DNA of 50,601 bases from Haloimpatiens lingqiaonensis (GTDB taxonomy: Bacteria > Bacillota > Clostridia > Clostridiales > Clostridiaceae). Each line of letters begins with the position of its first letter. Within the stretch, counting starts at the first letter, position 1. The notes beneath the pieces were generated by a model. It saw only the letters and a program-made list of their open reading frames with translations, did no database searches and had not been told where the DNA came from. The translations under genes were made by a program, and so were the position numbers. Below are positions 34,675 through 45,007 of this stretch, in pieces. The DNA is taken from the NCBI RefSeq assembly GCF_901447495.1, contig NZ_CABDWS010000013.1:1-50601 (forward strand), given 5' to 3'.

Positions 34675-35541
34675 TTATTTTATCTTTCTAGTTTCTTTAG
34701 GAATCAAAACAAACAATTCTTCTAGTTTATTAAAATCTACATAAGGCTCAATTACAGCATTTTTCATCATTTTACCCTTATCTGTTTCAATACTTACTAT
34801 TTTGCCTATTCTTATTCCTTTTGGGTATACTCCTGGCTCTACGTCTTTTGATGATACATCCACAAGTCCTGTCAATACTTCGTCTCCTACCTTAACCTTT
34901 GAATCCATAGGTAGATAATGCAGCCTTGCAAATAACTTATTATTTTTGTCCTTATATCCCTTGACTATCCCAGTGTTTTCTTTTGTACCTACTATGTATC
35001 CTCCTACTGCAATATTTTCATTTTCTATAGTTTGTACTATAGCATAATTATCTGCTACAGAAGTAACTTGACCTACTAATCCAAAAGAATTTACCACTGC
35101 CATTCTTTTGTCTATTCCATCTTTTTTACCCTTATTTATTATAAATCCATTTAAGTAGTCGCTTCCACTTTTACCTATGATACCACATCCTAAATGATCA
35201 TACTCTGAATTTTGATCTTTATAATTCAGCATTTGCTTTAATCTTTCATTTTCATCTGTTATCATAAATTGTCTAGTAAGCTTATCTTTCAGTTCTTCGT
35301 TTTCTTTTTTTAGTTTAATATTTTCCTCTTTAACTTCTGAAAAGTTTTTTAGAAAACCAATAGAATTTTGTACTTCATAACAAATATCATATATAAATTT
35401 TTGTACAGAATTCAAAGTTACACCTACGCCATTTTCTATTGCAGAAATCTTTTGCCTTTTTGCAGAGTAGCCTATTAGGGCTAAAAATGCAACTGACAGC
35501 ACAATAATTGCGACTGTCAGTTTTTTCTTAAAAAGCTTCAT
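34675..35541 (-). CDS. mreC: Rod shape-determining protein MreC
   Basis: This 288-aa bitopic protein has a transmembrane helix at about 9-25 and a coiled coil at about 65-105 (EENIKLKKENEELKDKL). The extracellular double beta-barrel domain (about 115-280) includes GSDYLNGFIINKGKKDGI and VNSFGLVGQV. It scaffolds PBP2 activation. The ATG lies 2 bp after the mreB stop codon, with only a weak AGAG site, suggesting translational coupling. Confidence 0.95.
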   Translation of the reverse strand: MKLFKKKLTVAIIVLSVAFLALIGYSAKRQKISAIENGVGVTLNSVQKFIYDICYEVQNSIGFLKNFSEVKEENIKLKKENEELKDKLTRQFMITDENERLKQMLNYKDQNSEYDHLGCGIIGKSGSDYLNGFIINKGKKDGIDKRMAVVNSFGLVGQVTSVADNYAIVQTIENENIAVGGYIVGTKENTGIVKGYKDKNNKLFARLHYLPMDSKVKVGDEVLTGLVDVSSKDVEPGVYPKGIRIGKIVSIETDKGKMMKNAVIEPYVDFNKLEELFVLIPKETRKIK

Positions 35542-35543
35542 GC

Positions 35544-37258
<1,715 letters not shown>

Positions 37259-37269
37259 AACTATTCCTC

Positions 37270-37848
37270 CTATAATAAATTTACCCCCATATCCCTCATC
37301 ATAAAATTCAATTTATTTAAAGGCAAACCTACTACATTGTAGTAACATCCCTCTATTTTCTCTACAAAAATACCGGCGAATCCCTGTATTCCATATGCAC
37401 CTGCTTTATCCATCGGTTCTTTAGTTTCTATATATTTTTTAATATCATCATCTGATATATGACTAAATTTAACCTTTGTACAAACACATTCACTTAAAAA
37501 TTTATTTGTTTTAGTATTTATAATGGTAATTCCTGAATAAACTTCATGCCACTTTCCGCTTAAAGATTTAAGCATAAAAAAAGCATCTTGTTCATCTTTA
37601 GGTTTACCCAAAATATTTCCTTGAAGTGATACTACTGTATCACATCCAATTACTAAAGCTTCATTTTTTAAGTTTGCACTTACAGTTTCCGCCTTACCCT
37701 TAGATAGTTCCTTTACATACCATTGAATATCACCTTTATATTTCACTGTGTCCTCTTCGAAAGTACTTACAACAACAGTAAAATTTTCAGTTACTTTTCC
37801 AAGTATTTCCTTTCTTCTTGGGGACGCTGATGCTAAAACTAAATCCAC
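37270..37848 (-). CDS. maf: Maf/YhdE-type nucleotide pyrophosphatase
   Basis: This 192-aa protein is of the Maf family, which hydrolyses dTTP/UTP or modified nucleotides. SASPRRKEIL is at 7-16, the acidic VIGCDTVVSL segment at about 66-75, and GAYGIQGFAG at about 147-156. The start is GTG at 37848 with AGGAAG 7 nt upstream. It heads the long maf-radC-mre cluster. Maf may link to the cell-division block by conserved neighbourhood only. Confidence 0.94.
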   Translation of the reverse strand: MDLVLASASPRRKEILGKVTENFTVVVSTFEEDTVKYKGDIQWYVKELSKGKAETVSANLKNEALVIGCDTVVSLQGNILGKPKDEQDAFFMLKSLSGKWHEVYSGITIINTKTNKFLSECVCTKVKFSHISDDDIKKYIETKEPMDKAGAYGIQGFAGIFVEKIEGCYYNVVGLPLNKLNFMMRDMGVNLL

Positions 37849-38017
37849 GTTATCACTTCCTAAACATAATACATATTAATATTATTGTCAAAAACTTCAT
37901 AAAAATAGTCATTCAAAATATATCATTTATCCCCATACAAAATCTATCTTATATAGTTTACCATTTAATATTATCATAAACAAGTATTCAACAAATTTAT
38001 TTAAAAACTTTTAAAAA

Positions 38018-38692
38018 TTATTTTATGGAAATTAAACTATTATATATAAAATTATACCCTGAAGAAACTTGCTCTCTAGATATTTCATTAGGAAGCTTGT
38101 TCACATAGTCCTTAAGAGATTTTAAAACTTGTATATTTTTACTTTTTTCATCCACAGCCTTTAGAGAACTATTCCATTTTTTTAATTTTTCAGTTTTAAA
38201 TGCCTTTACATTTTTATCTGAGAATTGACTTAAAACATCTAAATTGGCATTTATAAGTTCAATAATTTCTAAATTACAAAGATCCTCTCCTTTTATTTTA
38301 AAAGTTAATTTAGTGTTTTGAATTTCTTTTTTATTTAGAATGCTTACTGTTTTCTCTAAGTCCTCCTCTTTATATATACCCAATATTACTTTAAACTTAT
38401 CATCTACTTTTACTATAAAAGAACTTCCATAGGGTTTCAATGTATTTACTAAAGTATCTGCATATTCTTTACTTAAAAATACTCCACATTGAATAGCATA
38501 AAAATTTTTTTCTTTTTTCCCAGTTGTATTTTTAATACTAATTTCCTTAGGTGAAGTATTTTCAGCTTTATTCAATATTTTTATTCCCTTACCATTTCCA
38601 ATAACTATCAACATTGCAGCCACAAGCAATATGATTACTGCTATAAACCTTTTATTAGTTTTTCTCTTAACATTATATCTAGTGTACTTCAT
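38018..38692 (-). CDS. SPOR-domain membrane protein
   Basis: This 224-aa protein has a very basic start, one transmembrane helix (about 15-33) and a SPOR domain (about 62-132, FYAIQCGVFLSKEYADTLVN) outside. SPOR domains bind denuded glycan strands at division septa. The C-terminal 90 residues are helical and unassigned. AAGGAGGTAAAATT precedes the ATG. It lies upstream of maf with a 170-bp gap and may be a separate unit. Confidence 0.85.
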   Translation of the reverse strand: MKYTRYNVKRKTNKRFIAVIILLVAAMLIVIGNGKGIKILNKAENTSPKEISIKNTTGKKEKNFYAIQCGVFLSKEYADTLVNTLKPYGSSFIVKVDDKFKVILGIYKEEDLEKTVSILNKKEIQNTKLTFKIKGEDLCNLEIIELINANLDVLSQFSDKNVKAFKTEKLKKWNSSLKAVDEKSKNIQVLKSLKDYVNKLPNEISREQVSSGYNFIYNSLISIK

Positions 38693-38777
38693 AATTTTAC
38701 CTCCTTGTTATTAAACTATATTTATTATTACTTTATGTAAACCATAAATAGAACAATATAATTTAGGAGATTTTGTA

Positions 38778-38807
38778 TAAAAAAAAATCTCGAATACATC
38801 GAGATTT
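38778..38807 (-). terminator. Terminator of the NlpC/P60 gene
   Basis: On the minus strand AAATCTCGA pairs with TCGAGATTT around a 5-nt loop, then a run of T's follows. It is just after the stop codon at 38815. Confidence 0.87.
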
Positions 38808-38814
38808 TGTATAT

Positions 38815-39402
38815 CTAATTTAAAATCCTTCTAGCCTTTGCATATCTTGAGCTATAGTAACTTTGAGACAAATCACTTATTATTACCCTATGACCTCCAG
38901 AAGACGCATGAATAAATTTGCCATTTCCTACATACATCCCTACATGTGCCAAATACCCTGTGGTGTTAAAGAATATAAGATCCCCCGGCATAAGTTCATT
39001 TCTTTTTACCGCTTTCCCTAATTCTGCTTGTGATCCAGTGTAATGAGGAAGACTTATTCCTACATTTCTGTATACATATAATGTTAAACCTGAGCAATCA
39101 AAAGCATTAGGTCCTTCTGCACCCCAAACATATGGCTTTCCTAGAAAACCCTTGGCATAATCTATTAATCCCATTCCCCTTTGGTATGCACTATTATAAT
39201 CTCCGCCTCTAGAAGCTCTATTACTAACCAAACTATTATTCTGAGTATTTATAGATTTATTTACTTTTATGCTAGTAGAACGAATTTTTGAAACTCCGTT
39301 GTTTTTTAGTATAGTATCTGCCTTTGCCACATTAAGTTTTCCAATGGAAAGTATCATACCTAAAGCTAATACTAAAATAACCTTTTTTCTACTAAAGTTC
39401 AT
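38815..39402 (-). CDS. Secreted NlpC/P60 peptidoglycan endopeptidase
   Basis: This 195-aa protein has a signal peptide (residues 1 to about 28, cleaved near AKA-D). A spacer of about 45 residues precedes an NlpC/P60 domain. The catalytic residues are Cys103 (FDCSGLTLYV), His153 (LAHVGMYVG) and His165 (FIHASSGG). Such enzymes cut D-Glu to meso-diaminopimelate bonds in stem peptides. No SH3b or other wall-binding domain is present. TAGGGGG precedes the ATG. The promoter is unusually good (39465-39494) and overlaps an inverted repeat. Confidence 0.93.
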   Translation of the reverse strand: MNFSRKKVILVLALGMILSIGKLNVAKADTILKNNGVSKIRSTSIKVNKSINTQNNSLVSNRASRGGDYNSAYQRGMGLIDYAKGFLGKPYVWGAEGPNAFDCSGLTLYVYRNVGISLPHYTGSQAELGKAVKRNELMPGDLIFFNTTGYLAHVGMYVGNGKFIHASSGGHRVIISDLSQSYYSSRYAKARRILN

Positions 39403-39457
39403 AAAAAAACCCCCTAATAAAATGTAACTTTTTCTTAACCCATTCCCCTTTTTATCA

Positions 39458-39494
39458 CTATATAATTATAGTTTATATAGTTAAATGCTGTCAA
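39458..39494 (-). promoter_or_regulatory. Promoter of the NlpC/P60 gene with an overlapping inverted repeat
   Basis: TTGACA (39494-39489), an 18-bp spacer and TATAAT (39470-39465) lie on the minus strand. CTATATAA-N7-TTATATAG (39458-39480) spans the -10 and part of the spacer, so it could be an operator. No regulator can be named. Confidence 0.72.
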
Positions 39495-39574
39495 GTACCC
39501 TAACCAAACTCCCATTTCCTTAGATTTACGGATTTTTTCTTAATTATTCATATATATATGCTACCTTGTCCAAA

Positions 39575-40093
39575 TTAATTCTTACTTTTTATTTCCTCTT
39601 TTAATAATATAAAAGTCTTATCCTTTTCTTTTACATTTACGATGTCATCACATATCTTTACCAATAAAAAACCATTTTTATTCCAAAAATTCAATTCATC
39701 CTTTTCATCACTAGAAATTATCACATAAAATTTTCCTATATTAAATTCCCTAAATATTTTAATTATTTTTTTCAGTAGGCTATTTTTAATATATTCAGTA
39801 TTTACATTATCTTTTAATCCAAAATATCTTATCCAAAATTCATTATAATCTTTAAATTCTATTGCTCCTTTAAACAATCCAATGATATGGTTATTTCTAG
39901 TTATTTTTAAAAACACCTCCCCTTCTCCAAGATAATATTCTAAAAATCTATCACAAAAATCTTTAAAGTCTAAATTTTCTCTTCCATCTTTATATACATT
40001 ATTATCTTTTACCCAATTATATACTCCCACCAAATCATCTTTATTTATACTCTCAATACATATATCTTCAAATTTCAAATCGACTTGAAACAT
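39575..40093 (-). CDS. GNAT-like N-acetyltransferase (weak)
   Basis: This 172-aa protein resembles the GNAT fold by pattern. IESINKDDLVGVYNWVKD is the first strand and helix, GEVFLKITRNNHIIGLFKG is the central beta strands, and FWNKNGFLLVKI is the typical final helix-strand (FYEKxGF-like). The acetyl-CoA loop (RxxGxG/A) is not clearly present, so activity is uncertain. It could be a degenerate or unusual member. It is monocistronic, divergent from pepA. Confidence 0.6.
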   Translation of the reverse strand: MFQVDLKFEDICIESINKDDLVGVYNWVKDNNVYKDGRENLDFKDFCDRFLEYYLGEGEVFLKITRNNHIIGLFKGAIEFKDYNEFWIRYFGLKDNVNTEYIKNSLLKKIIKIFREFNIGKFYVIISSDEKDELNFWNKNGFLLVKICDDIVNVKEKDKTFILLKEEIKSKN

Positions 40094-40202
40094 ATCTCCT
40101 CACACCTCCAAGCAATTAAAATTTCTATATTGCCTCCATAAATTCCTTTTTTAACTGATATTTTTATAATAAATATTTTCAATTGTTAAATTAAATATAT
40201 AA

Positions 40203-40230
40203 TTGTGGTAATATTATAATTAGTTATACT
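40203..40230 (+). promoter_or_regulatory. Candidate promoter of pepA
   Basis: TTGTGG (40203-40208), a 16-bp spacer and TATACT (40225-40230) lie just before the AGGGGGTG ribosome site. A TATAAT at 40215-40220 is an alternative -10. Confidence 0.4.
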
Positions 40231-40247
40231 TAATAGGGGGTGTTTTT

Positions 40248-41642
40248 ATGGTAAGTGTGGAAAAGAAAATTCTCAATTCAAATTTATTAATTTTTAAATT
40301 TGAAAACTACAATCTATCTTATCCAAAGGAAATAGAAGAATTTTTAAAATTCTCAACAAACAAGGGAAAATTTAAGGAATTTGAAACTTTAACCACTATG
40401 GGAAAATCCAGTTACGAAAAAATATACATAATAGGACTGGGACTAACAGAAGAATTTAATACATCTGTACTATTTAAGTCTTTAGGCTTGGCACTTAAAA
40501 ATATCAGGGAATCCATAGAATCTCTTGATATCTTAGATAATTTTAATGATGATTTTGGATTTACTATAGGCGAAAGTATATCCTTATCTTTATACAAATT
40601 TAAGGGTTTTAAAAATGATTTTTCTCCAGTTAAATTAGAAAAAATAAACGTAATATCTTCTTGTAGAGAATCTATCGAAAGAGGATTAATTTCAGGAGAA
40701 AGTATAAACTTTTCTAGGGAAATAACTAATCTTCCTTCAAATATTGTAACACCAAAATATTTAGCTCAAAAATCTCAAGCTATAGCCACTGAAAACTCTT
40801 TAGATATAACTATATATGATAAATACATGTTAGAAAAATTAGGTATGAATTCAATAATAAATGTAGGAAATGGTAGCTGTCATGAACCATATTTAATAAT
40901 ACTACAATATCTAGGTGATCCAGACAGCAAAGAAATCACCGCTCTAGTTGGAAAAGGTATTACTTTTGATAGCGGCGGACTTTCACTTAAACCATCTAAA
41001 GGAATGCATGGCATGGTAGGTGATATGGCTGGAGCTGCTTCTGTTTTAGGCGTTATGAAAGCCATAGGTAAATTAAAGCCTAAGAAGAATGTAATAGCTT
41101 TAATTCCTACTGCTGAAAACATGCCTTCTTCAAAAGCATATAAACCTGGAGATGTAATTAAAAGCTATAGTGGCAAAACTATACAAATAATCTCCACTGA
41201 TGCAGAAGGCAGACTTATTTTATGCGATGCAATAACCTATGCTAAGGAACTAGGTGCTACTACAATTATAGATGTGGCAACTTTGACAGGTTCCTGTGCT
41301 AATTTCTTGGGTAGTATAAATATTGGTTTATTCTCTAATTCAAATAAATTAGCTGAAAAATTAATATCTTCTGGTAAAGAAACGGGAGAATATTTGTGGA
41401 GATTGCCAAATAATGATGAGTATATTGAACAATTAAAAACTCCTAGTGCCGATCTTAAAAACTCAGGAGATAGCTGCGGTGCAATAGTTGCCAGCATGTT
41501 TTTACAATGTTTTGCAGAGGATGTAAATTTCGCACATTTAGATATAGCTGGCTGTTCTTCTGCTAGAGAATATTCAGACGTATACGAAAAAGGCTCCAAC
41601 GGAAAACCCGCAAGAACCCTAATAAACTACCTTATTAAATAA
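40248..41642 (+). CDS. pepA: Leucyl/cytosol aminopeptidase (M17)
   Basis: This 464-aa enzyme is a two-metal hexameric aminopeptidase in its family. The catalytic domain begins at about 150. It contains VGKGITFDSGGLSLKPSKGM (lysine and metal Asp, about 231-250), a metal Asp in MVGDMAGAA and STDAEGRLILCDA (about 311-323, metal Asp/Glu and catalytic Arg). The N-terminal regulatory domain is less conserved. AGGGGGTG precedes the ATG. It is monocistronic, followed by about 900 bp of repeats and a distant hairpin terminator (41881-41922). Confidence 0.94.
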   Translation: MVSVEKKILNSNLLIFKFENYNLSYPKEIEEFLKFSTNKGKFKEFETLTTMGKSSYEKIYIIGLGLTEEFNTSVLFKSLGLALKNIRESIESLDILDNFNDDFGFTIGESISLSLYKFKGFKNDFSPVKLEKINVISSCRESIERGLISGESINFSREITNLPSNIVTPKYLAQKSQAIATENSLDITIYDKYMLEKLGMNSIINVGNGSCHEPYLIILQYLGDPDSKEITALVGKGITFDSGGLSLKPSKGMHGMVGDMAGAASVLGVMKAIGKLKPKKNVIALIPTAENMPSSKAYKPGDVIKSYSGKTIQIISTDAEGRLILCDAITYAKELGATTIIDVATLTGSCANFLGSINIGLFSNSNKLAEKLISSGKETGEYLWRLPNNDEYIEQLKTPSADLKNSGDSCGAIVASMFLQCFAEDVNFAHLDIAGCSSAREYSDVYEKGSNGKPARTLINYLIK

Positions 41643-41667
41643 CAAGAGTATATTGTGACGTAATGGC

Positions 41668-41736
41668 ATAGGAAAAATCTGATTTTAATTCCGTGATAAA
41701 TGTGAAATTTTGGACTTGAACAGTACGCCAAGAACT
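41668..41736 (-). repeat. Half copy of the large palindrome
   Basis: GGAAAAATCTG, TTTTAATTCCGTGATAAATG, TGAAATTTTGGACT and TACGCCAAGAACT match in order the reverse complement of the right arm at about 7395-7475. The sequence then changes abruptly to a GACAATTGACAATTG tract. Confidence 0.85.
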
Positions 41737-41739
41737 AAG

Positions 41740-41813
41740 GGACAATTGACAATTGAAAATGGACAAGGGACAATTAAGTAAGAAGTAAAAGATTAGGTAC
41801 TAGGTGCTAGGAA
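41740..41813. repeat. GACAATTGACAATTG, AAGTAAG and ACTAGGTGCTAGG tracts
   Basis: Three different degenerate tandem tracts lie side by side. Each has relatives elsewhere (25617-25655, 862-1040, 6892-6946). Nothing coding is present. Confidence 0.7.
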
Positions 41814-41814
41814 A

Positions 41815-41960
41815 GAATAATTTTCCTCCACTGCGTTACAGAAAACCTTTAATTGAATATGAAGAATGGTATAGTAAGAAAAGATATAACTGTTTCATTA
41901 AACAAAGCAGTTATATCTTTTCTTTTAGGGCTTAAAAAATCTTTTATTGGCGATAGCCAG
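41815..41960 (-). repeat. Variable-core repeat, copy after pepA
   Basis: Read on the minus strand it starts TGGCTATCGCCAATAAAAG and ends AATTAAAGGTTTTCTGTAAC followed by GCAGTGGAGGAAAATTATTC. The core is the hairpin at 41881-41922. The ATATCAAATATC tract lies at its GGCTA end (41970-42004), and an ACTAGG/AAGTAAG tract at the other end. Confidence 0.82.
41881..41922. terminator. Hairpin in the core of the variable-core repeat
   Basis: AAGATATAACTG pairs with CAGTTATATCTT over 12 bp, followed by TTCTTTT on the plus strand. It could end pepA transcripts 240 nt beyond the stop codon. Confidence 0.6.
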
Positions 41961-41969
41961 CGAAAATAT

Positions 41970-42004
41970 AGAAATATCAAATATCAAATATCAAATATCA
42001 ATTA
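41970..42004. repeat. ATATCAAATATC tandem tract
   Basis: Units of ATATCAAAT border the GGCTA-type end of the variable-core repeat. The tract continues into ATTAATG, as at 6718-6762. Confidence 0.85.
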
Positions 42005-42039
42005 ATGTTTAAATTCCTATGGAATTTCTTAAATTAGAA

Positions 42040-42135
42040 TTTGTGGAAGAAGTAAGAAGTGACAAGTGACAATGGACAATTGACAATTGACAATTGACAA
42101 TTGAGAATTAAGTAAGGGTTAAGAAGTAATAGGTA
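42040..42135. repeat. GAAGTAAGAAGTGACAATGGACAATTG tandem tract
   Basis: An AAGTAAGAAGTGACAAGTGAC stretch passes into four CAATTGA units and back to AAGTAAGGG. It resembles 41740-41813. Confidence 0.75.
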
Positions 42136-42200
42136 AAATTTCAGAAGTTTAGCACTTAAAAAGTTTTTTTTGGCGTAGCCCGCTGATTTATAATGAAAGA

Positions 42201-42277
42201 TTTATCCGATGACTACCTGCCGTAACACTCCCACTTCTAACAAAGTGGGAGATAACGGCAGGTAGTCATCGGATAAA
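42201..42277. repeat. Two-hairpin repeat, hairpin B only, fully palindromic
   Basis: This 77-bp near-perfect palindrome has outer arms of TTTATCCGATGACTACCTGC and complement, and inner arms of CTCCCACTT/AAGTGGGAG. Both arms are of the GATGACTACC type, whereas copy 1 has both arms of the GACGTAGC type. Hairpin A is absent. Confidence 0.9.
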
Positions 42278-42346
42278 ATGAAAAAAATCCACATTATTTG
42301 TTATTTGATATTTGATATCTGATATTTATTATCTATATATTTAGCC

Positions 42347-42477
42347 TGGCTACCGCCAATAAAAGATTTAAGTTAAGCCAAAAAGCTAACATAATTTCAC
42401 ATTGTGAAATTATGTTAGCTATCTTTTTTACATTCTAAAATTTTTCGTAATACAATGAAGAAAAATTATCCTTTACT
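42347..42477 (+). repeat. Variable-core repeat, copy with a 16-bp perfect hairpin core
   Basis: It starts TGGCTACCGCCAATAAAAG and ends TAAAATTTTTCGTAATACAA followed by TGAAGAAAAATTATCC. The core hairpin at 42385-42419 is unrelated in sequence to the other cores. An ATATTTGATATC tract (42300-42332) precedes it, and a CTAGC tract (42470-42535) follows. Confidence 0.82.
42385..42427. terminator. Strong bidirectional hairpin, likely terminator of the Met-rich gene
   Basis: A perfect 16-bp stem (42385-42400 with 42404-42419) has a 3-nt loop and a TTTTTT run to the right. On the minus strand it is followed by TTTTTGG. The minus-strand gene ending at 42551 reads into it. Confidence 0.7.
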
Positions 42478-42550
42478 AGCCCACTAGCCCACTAATTTGG
42501 GCCCTCTAGCACTCTGTCCAACTAGCACTCTAAAAATAGTGACTCCGCCA

Positions 42551-43219
42551 CTATTTTTCATAGTATGTTAATGTAAGTCTTATGATTCTTCTGCAAATTC
42601 TTCTAGCCTCATCATATGGAACGCCATAACTTCTTAGCATCCTAAATACGCCTGGATTATAACGCTCTATTTCTCTTAAAATTTTATCCACATCTTTTGG
42701 TCTATATCTAAGTTTCTCTTCTTCACTGTTATATCTAATAACATTCATCTCATCCTCATTGCTTTCTCCATTTTCCCTATTTGACATTTCTGATTCCATT
42801 TCAGGTACCATAGGCATCATTGGTCCTTCACCCATATTAGGCATCATAAATGGCATCATAGGGGGTTGCATATTTTCCATAAACATCTGAGGTGGCATTT
42901 GCCCCATTGGTCCCATAGGGCCCATAGGGTTTTGAGCCATTTGCATACAATACATCATGCATGGCATCATATATGACATCATAGGCATATTGGCTGGATT
43001 CATATTTCCTGGACACATTGGATTAATCATGCCTGCTGGCTTCATAGCACCTGCTGAATTCATATTAGGAGTATTATACATTCCATCATAATCAATATTA
43101 TTTTCCATAGGATAATTATTCATATTGGGGTTCATATTTAAATTCATTTCTCCAGGTGAAATTGGTACCATTTCATATTCATCCTCAATATCTATTTCCT
43201 TTCTAATATCCATATCCAA
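42551..43219 (-). CDS. Met/Pro/Asn-rich protein, possible spore-coat component
   Basis: I do not recognise this 222-aa protein from a named family. Residues about 20-140 are extremely rich in Met, Pro, Asn and Gly. They include repeats such as PMGPMGPMGQMPPQM and MMPFMMPNMGEGPMMPM, plus three cysteines (PMCPG, MPCMMYCMQM). The C-terminal 55 residues are a charged helical block (PKDVDKILREIERYNPGVFRML, RRICRRIIRLTLTYYEK). No signal peptide or membrane helix is visible. Low-complexity Met/Pro composition with a small structured end is seen in clostridial coat or morphogenetic proteins, which is a guess here. The start is TTG at 43219 with GGAGG 9 nt upstream. Confidence 0.7.
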   Translation of the reverse strand: MDMDIRKEIDIEDEYEMVPISPGEMNLNMNPNMNNYPMENNIDYDGMYNTPNMNSAGAMKPAGMINPMCPGNMNPANMPMMSYMMPCMMYCMQMAQNPMGPMGPMGQMPPQMFMENMQPPMMPFMMPNMGEGPMMPMVPEMESEMSNRENGESNEDEMNVIRYNSEEEKLRYRPKDVDKILREIERYNPGVFRMLRSYGVPYDEARRICRRIIRLTLTYYEK

Positions 43220-43325
43220 ATAAATTTACCTCCACAAAATAATACTACACTAACAACATATGCATAATATGCTCTTTTGATACATAGTTTGTATACTGTT
43301 AAATAAATATTATTTCAATGAATAT

Positions 43326-44348
43326 TTATAACAACTCTATACCTTGCTCCATGCAATCTTTTATTATATCTTCTGTCCACAGTGAGGCTTGTACTTCTCC
43401 TATATGAGCTTTTCTAAGGAAAAACATACATATTCTAGATTGTCCAATTCCCCCACCTATGGTATAAGGAAGTTTTCCTTCCAATAACATTTTATGATAT
43501 TCCAATTCTTTTCTATACTGACAGTTTTCTTTTTCTAATTGATAAAGTAAAGCTTCTTCATCTACTCTTATACCCATAGATGATAGTTCTAATGCACAGT
43601 TTAAAACTGGATACCAAAATATTATATCTCCATTTAAACTCCAGTCATCATAATCCGGAGAACGTCCATCATGTTTTTTCCCTGATTTTAATGTATCACC
43701 TATCTTCATTATAAATACAACTTTTTTATTTTTAGCTATGGCATTTTCTCTTTCTTTTGATGTAAGATCTGGATACATGTCCTCTAGTTCTTGCGTAGTT
43801 ATAAAACTTATTTCCTCCGGCAATATCTTTTCTATATGAGGATACTCCTTATGAACAATATCCTCTGTATTTTTAAATACACTGTATATATACCTAACTA
43901 CTTCTTTAAGCTGTTTTTCATTTCTACATTCCTTACTTATTACCTTTTCCCAGTCCCATTGATCCACATATATAGAATGTATATTGTCTAATTCCTCATC
44001 TCTTCTTATGGCATTCATATCTGTGTAAAGGCCTTCACCCTCTACAAAATCATATCTATATAATGCAGTTCTTTTCCATTTAGCTAGGGATTGAACTATT
44101 TCTATACTTTCCTCTTTTCCTAAATCTAAAGCATCAAAGGACACAGGTCTTTCATATCCATTTAAATTGTCATTAAGCCCTGTAGCACTCTTTACAAATA
44201 AAGGCGCAGATACTCTAGTTAAGTTCAATTTTTTTGAAAGTTCCCTTTCAAAATAATCCTTAACTTTTTTTATAGCTTTTTCTGTTTCTTTTAAACTCAA
44301 GCTTGATTTATAACCTTTTATCACTTGAAACTTTTTGCTTTTGTTCAT
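43326..44348 (-). CDS. asnA: Aspartate-ammonia ligase
   Basis: This 340-aa enzyme makes asparagine from aspartate, ammonia and ATP. It is related to class II aminoacyl-tRNA synthetases. Conserved segments are [12 protein letters not shown] (about 42-53), ERPVSFD (about 66-72), [12 protein letters not shown] (about 90-101), DQWDWEKVI (about 129-137) and [14 protein letters not shown] near the C-terminus. The length is close to the E. coli 330 aa. AGGAGGAAG precedes the ATG. Expression is controlled by an asparagine-specific T-box in the leader (44471-44770). Confidence 0.97.
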   Translation of the reverse strand: MNKSKKFQVIKGYKSSLSLKETEKAIKKVKDYFERELSKKLNLTRVSAPLFVKSATGLNDNLNGYERPVSFDALDLGKEESIEIVQSLAKWKRTALYRYDFVEGEGLYTDMNAIRRDEELDNIHSIYVDQWDWEKVISKECRNEKQLKEVVRYIYSVFKNTEDIVHKEYPHIEKILPEEISFITTQELEDMYPDLTSKERENAIAKNKKVVFIMKIGDTLKSGKKHDGRSPDYDDWSLNGDIIFWYPVLNCALELSSMGIRVDEEALLYQLEKENCQYRKELEYHKMLLEGKLPYTIGGGIGQSRICMFFLRKAHIGEVQASLWTEDIIKDCMEQGIELL

Positions 44349-44470
44349 AACAACTTCCTCCTAAACCTGATTGTTTTTTATAAATTGATCCTAAGCTTAT
44401 TTCTTTTAAATAGCCAATTTATACTAATTGCATTAAAACTAACAAACTCTCAAAAAGCTGTTTTTTTGTA

Positions 44471-44770
44471 AAATAAAAAGCCTCCCATCCCCAAAGGGAC
44501 GAAAAGCTATATTTTCGCGGTACCACCCTAATTAACTTGCAAGCAAGTTCACTCTAAGCTACAGTACGGAACTATGAATTCGATACTGCCCATTCTTTAA
44601 CGGTTTGGTTCCGTCTGAGCCTAATTTTGCATTTTTTAAATGCAATTTCAGTCAGAAACTCCAAGATGTTCTTCAATACAAGTTTCATACTAATCTCTCA
44701 CCATCATTAGCTCGCTTTAAATTCACTTTATATTTACTCTTCTCTTCACAGTTTTTATTTCTTAAATTTT
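44471..44770 (-). promoter_or_regulatory. T-box riboswitch (asparagine, specifier AAC) controlling asnA
   Basis: On the minus strand the leader has an AGTA motif and a GATGGTGAGAG distal loop. A specifier-loop segment GAACATC offers AAC (Asn). The hallmark T-box AGGGTGGTACCGCG is at 44530-44517. A terminator hairpin (44508-44479) has a TTTTTATTTT tail (44478-44469). Uncharged tRNA-Asn should stabilise the antiterminator and turn on asnA. The AAC specifier agrees with the downstream gene. Confidence 0.95.
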
Positions 44771-44776
44771 TATTAG

Positions 44777-44805
44777 ATTATATCATGTAGTTATTTATCT
44801 GTAAA
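44777..44805 (-). promoter_or_regulatory. Promoter of the asnA T-box leader
   Basis: TTTACA (44805-44800), a 17-bp spacer and TATAAT (44782-44777) with an extended TG-A lie on the minus strand, immediately before the start of the T-box leader. Confidence 0.8.
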
Positions 44806-45007
44806 TATATTTTTGAAATTTATTTTTATACATCTTGCATTCTAGTTACATTTTTACTTATGGACATTAACCCATTTAAAATTAAATTCCTTATTCACTA
44901 TTACATACTAATTTGTAAAAAATATTGTAATAATCTTTATACCCAAATTAACTAACTTTATGTTATAATTTAACTTAAAGTTCATATTTATATTGCAGGA
45001 GGTAGCT

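Noticed and set aside
37863-37891. TTGACA-17-TATGTT promoter before maf
   Set aside because: The hexamers fit, but the predicted start would fall inside or after the ribosome site of maf, giving a nearly leaderless message. It may be chance in AT-rich DNA.
44605-44790. Plus-strand ORF of 61 codons antisense to the asnA leader
   Set aside because: It is fully explained by the T-box riboswitch sequence on the other strand.
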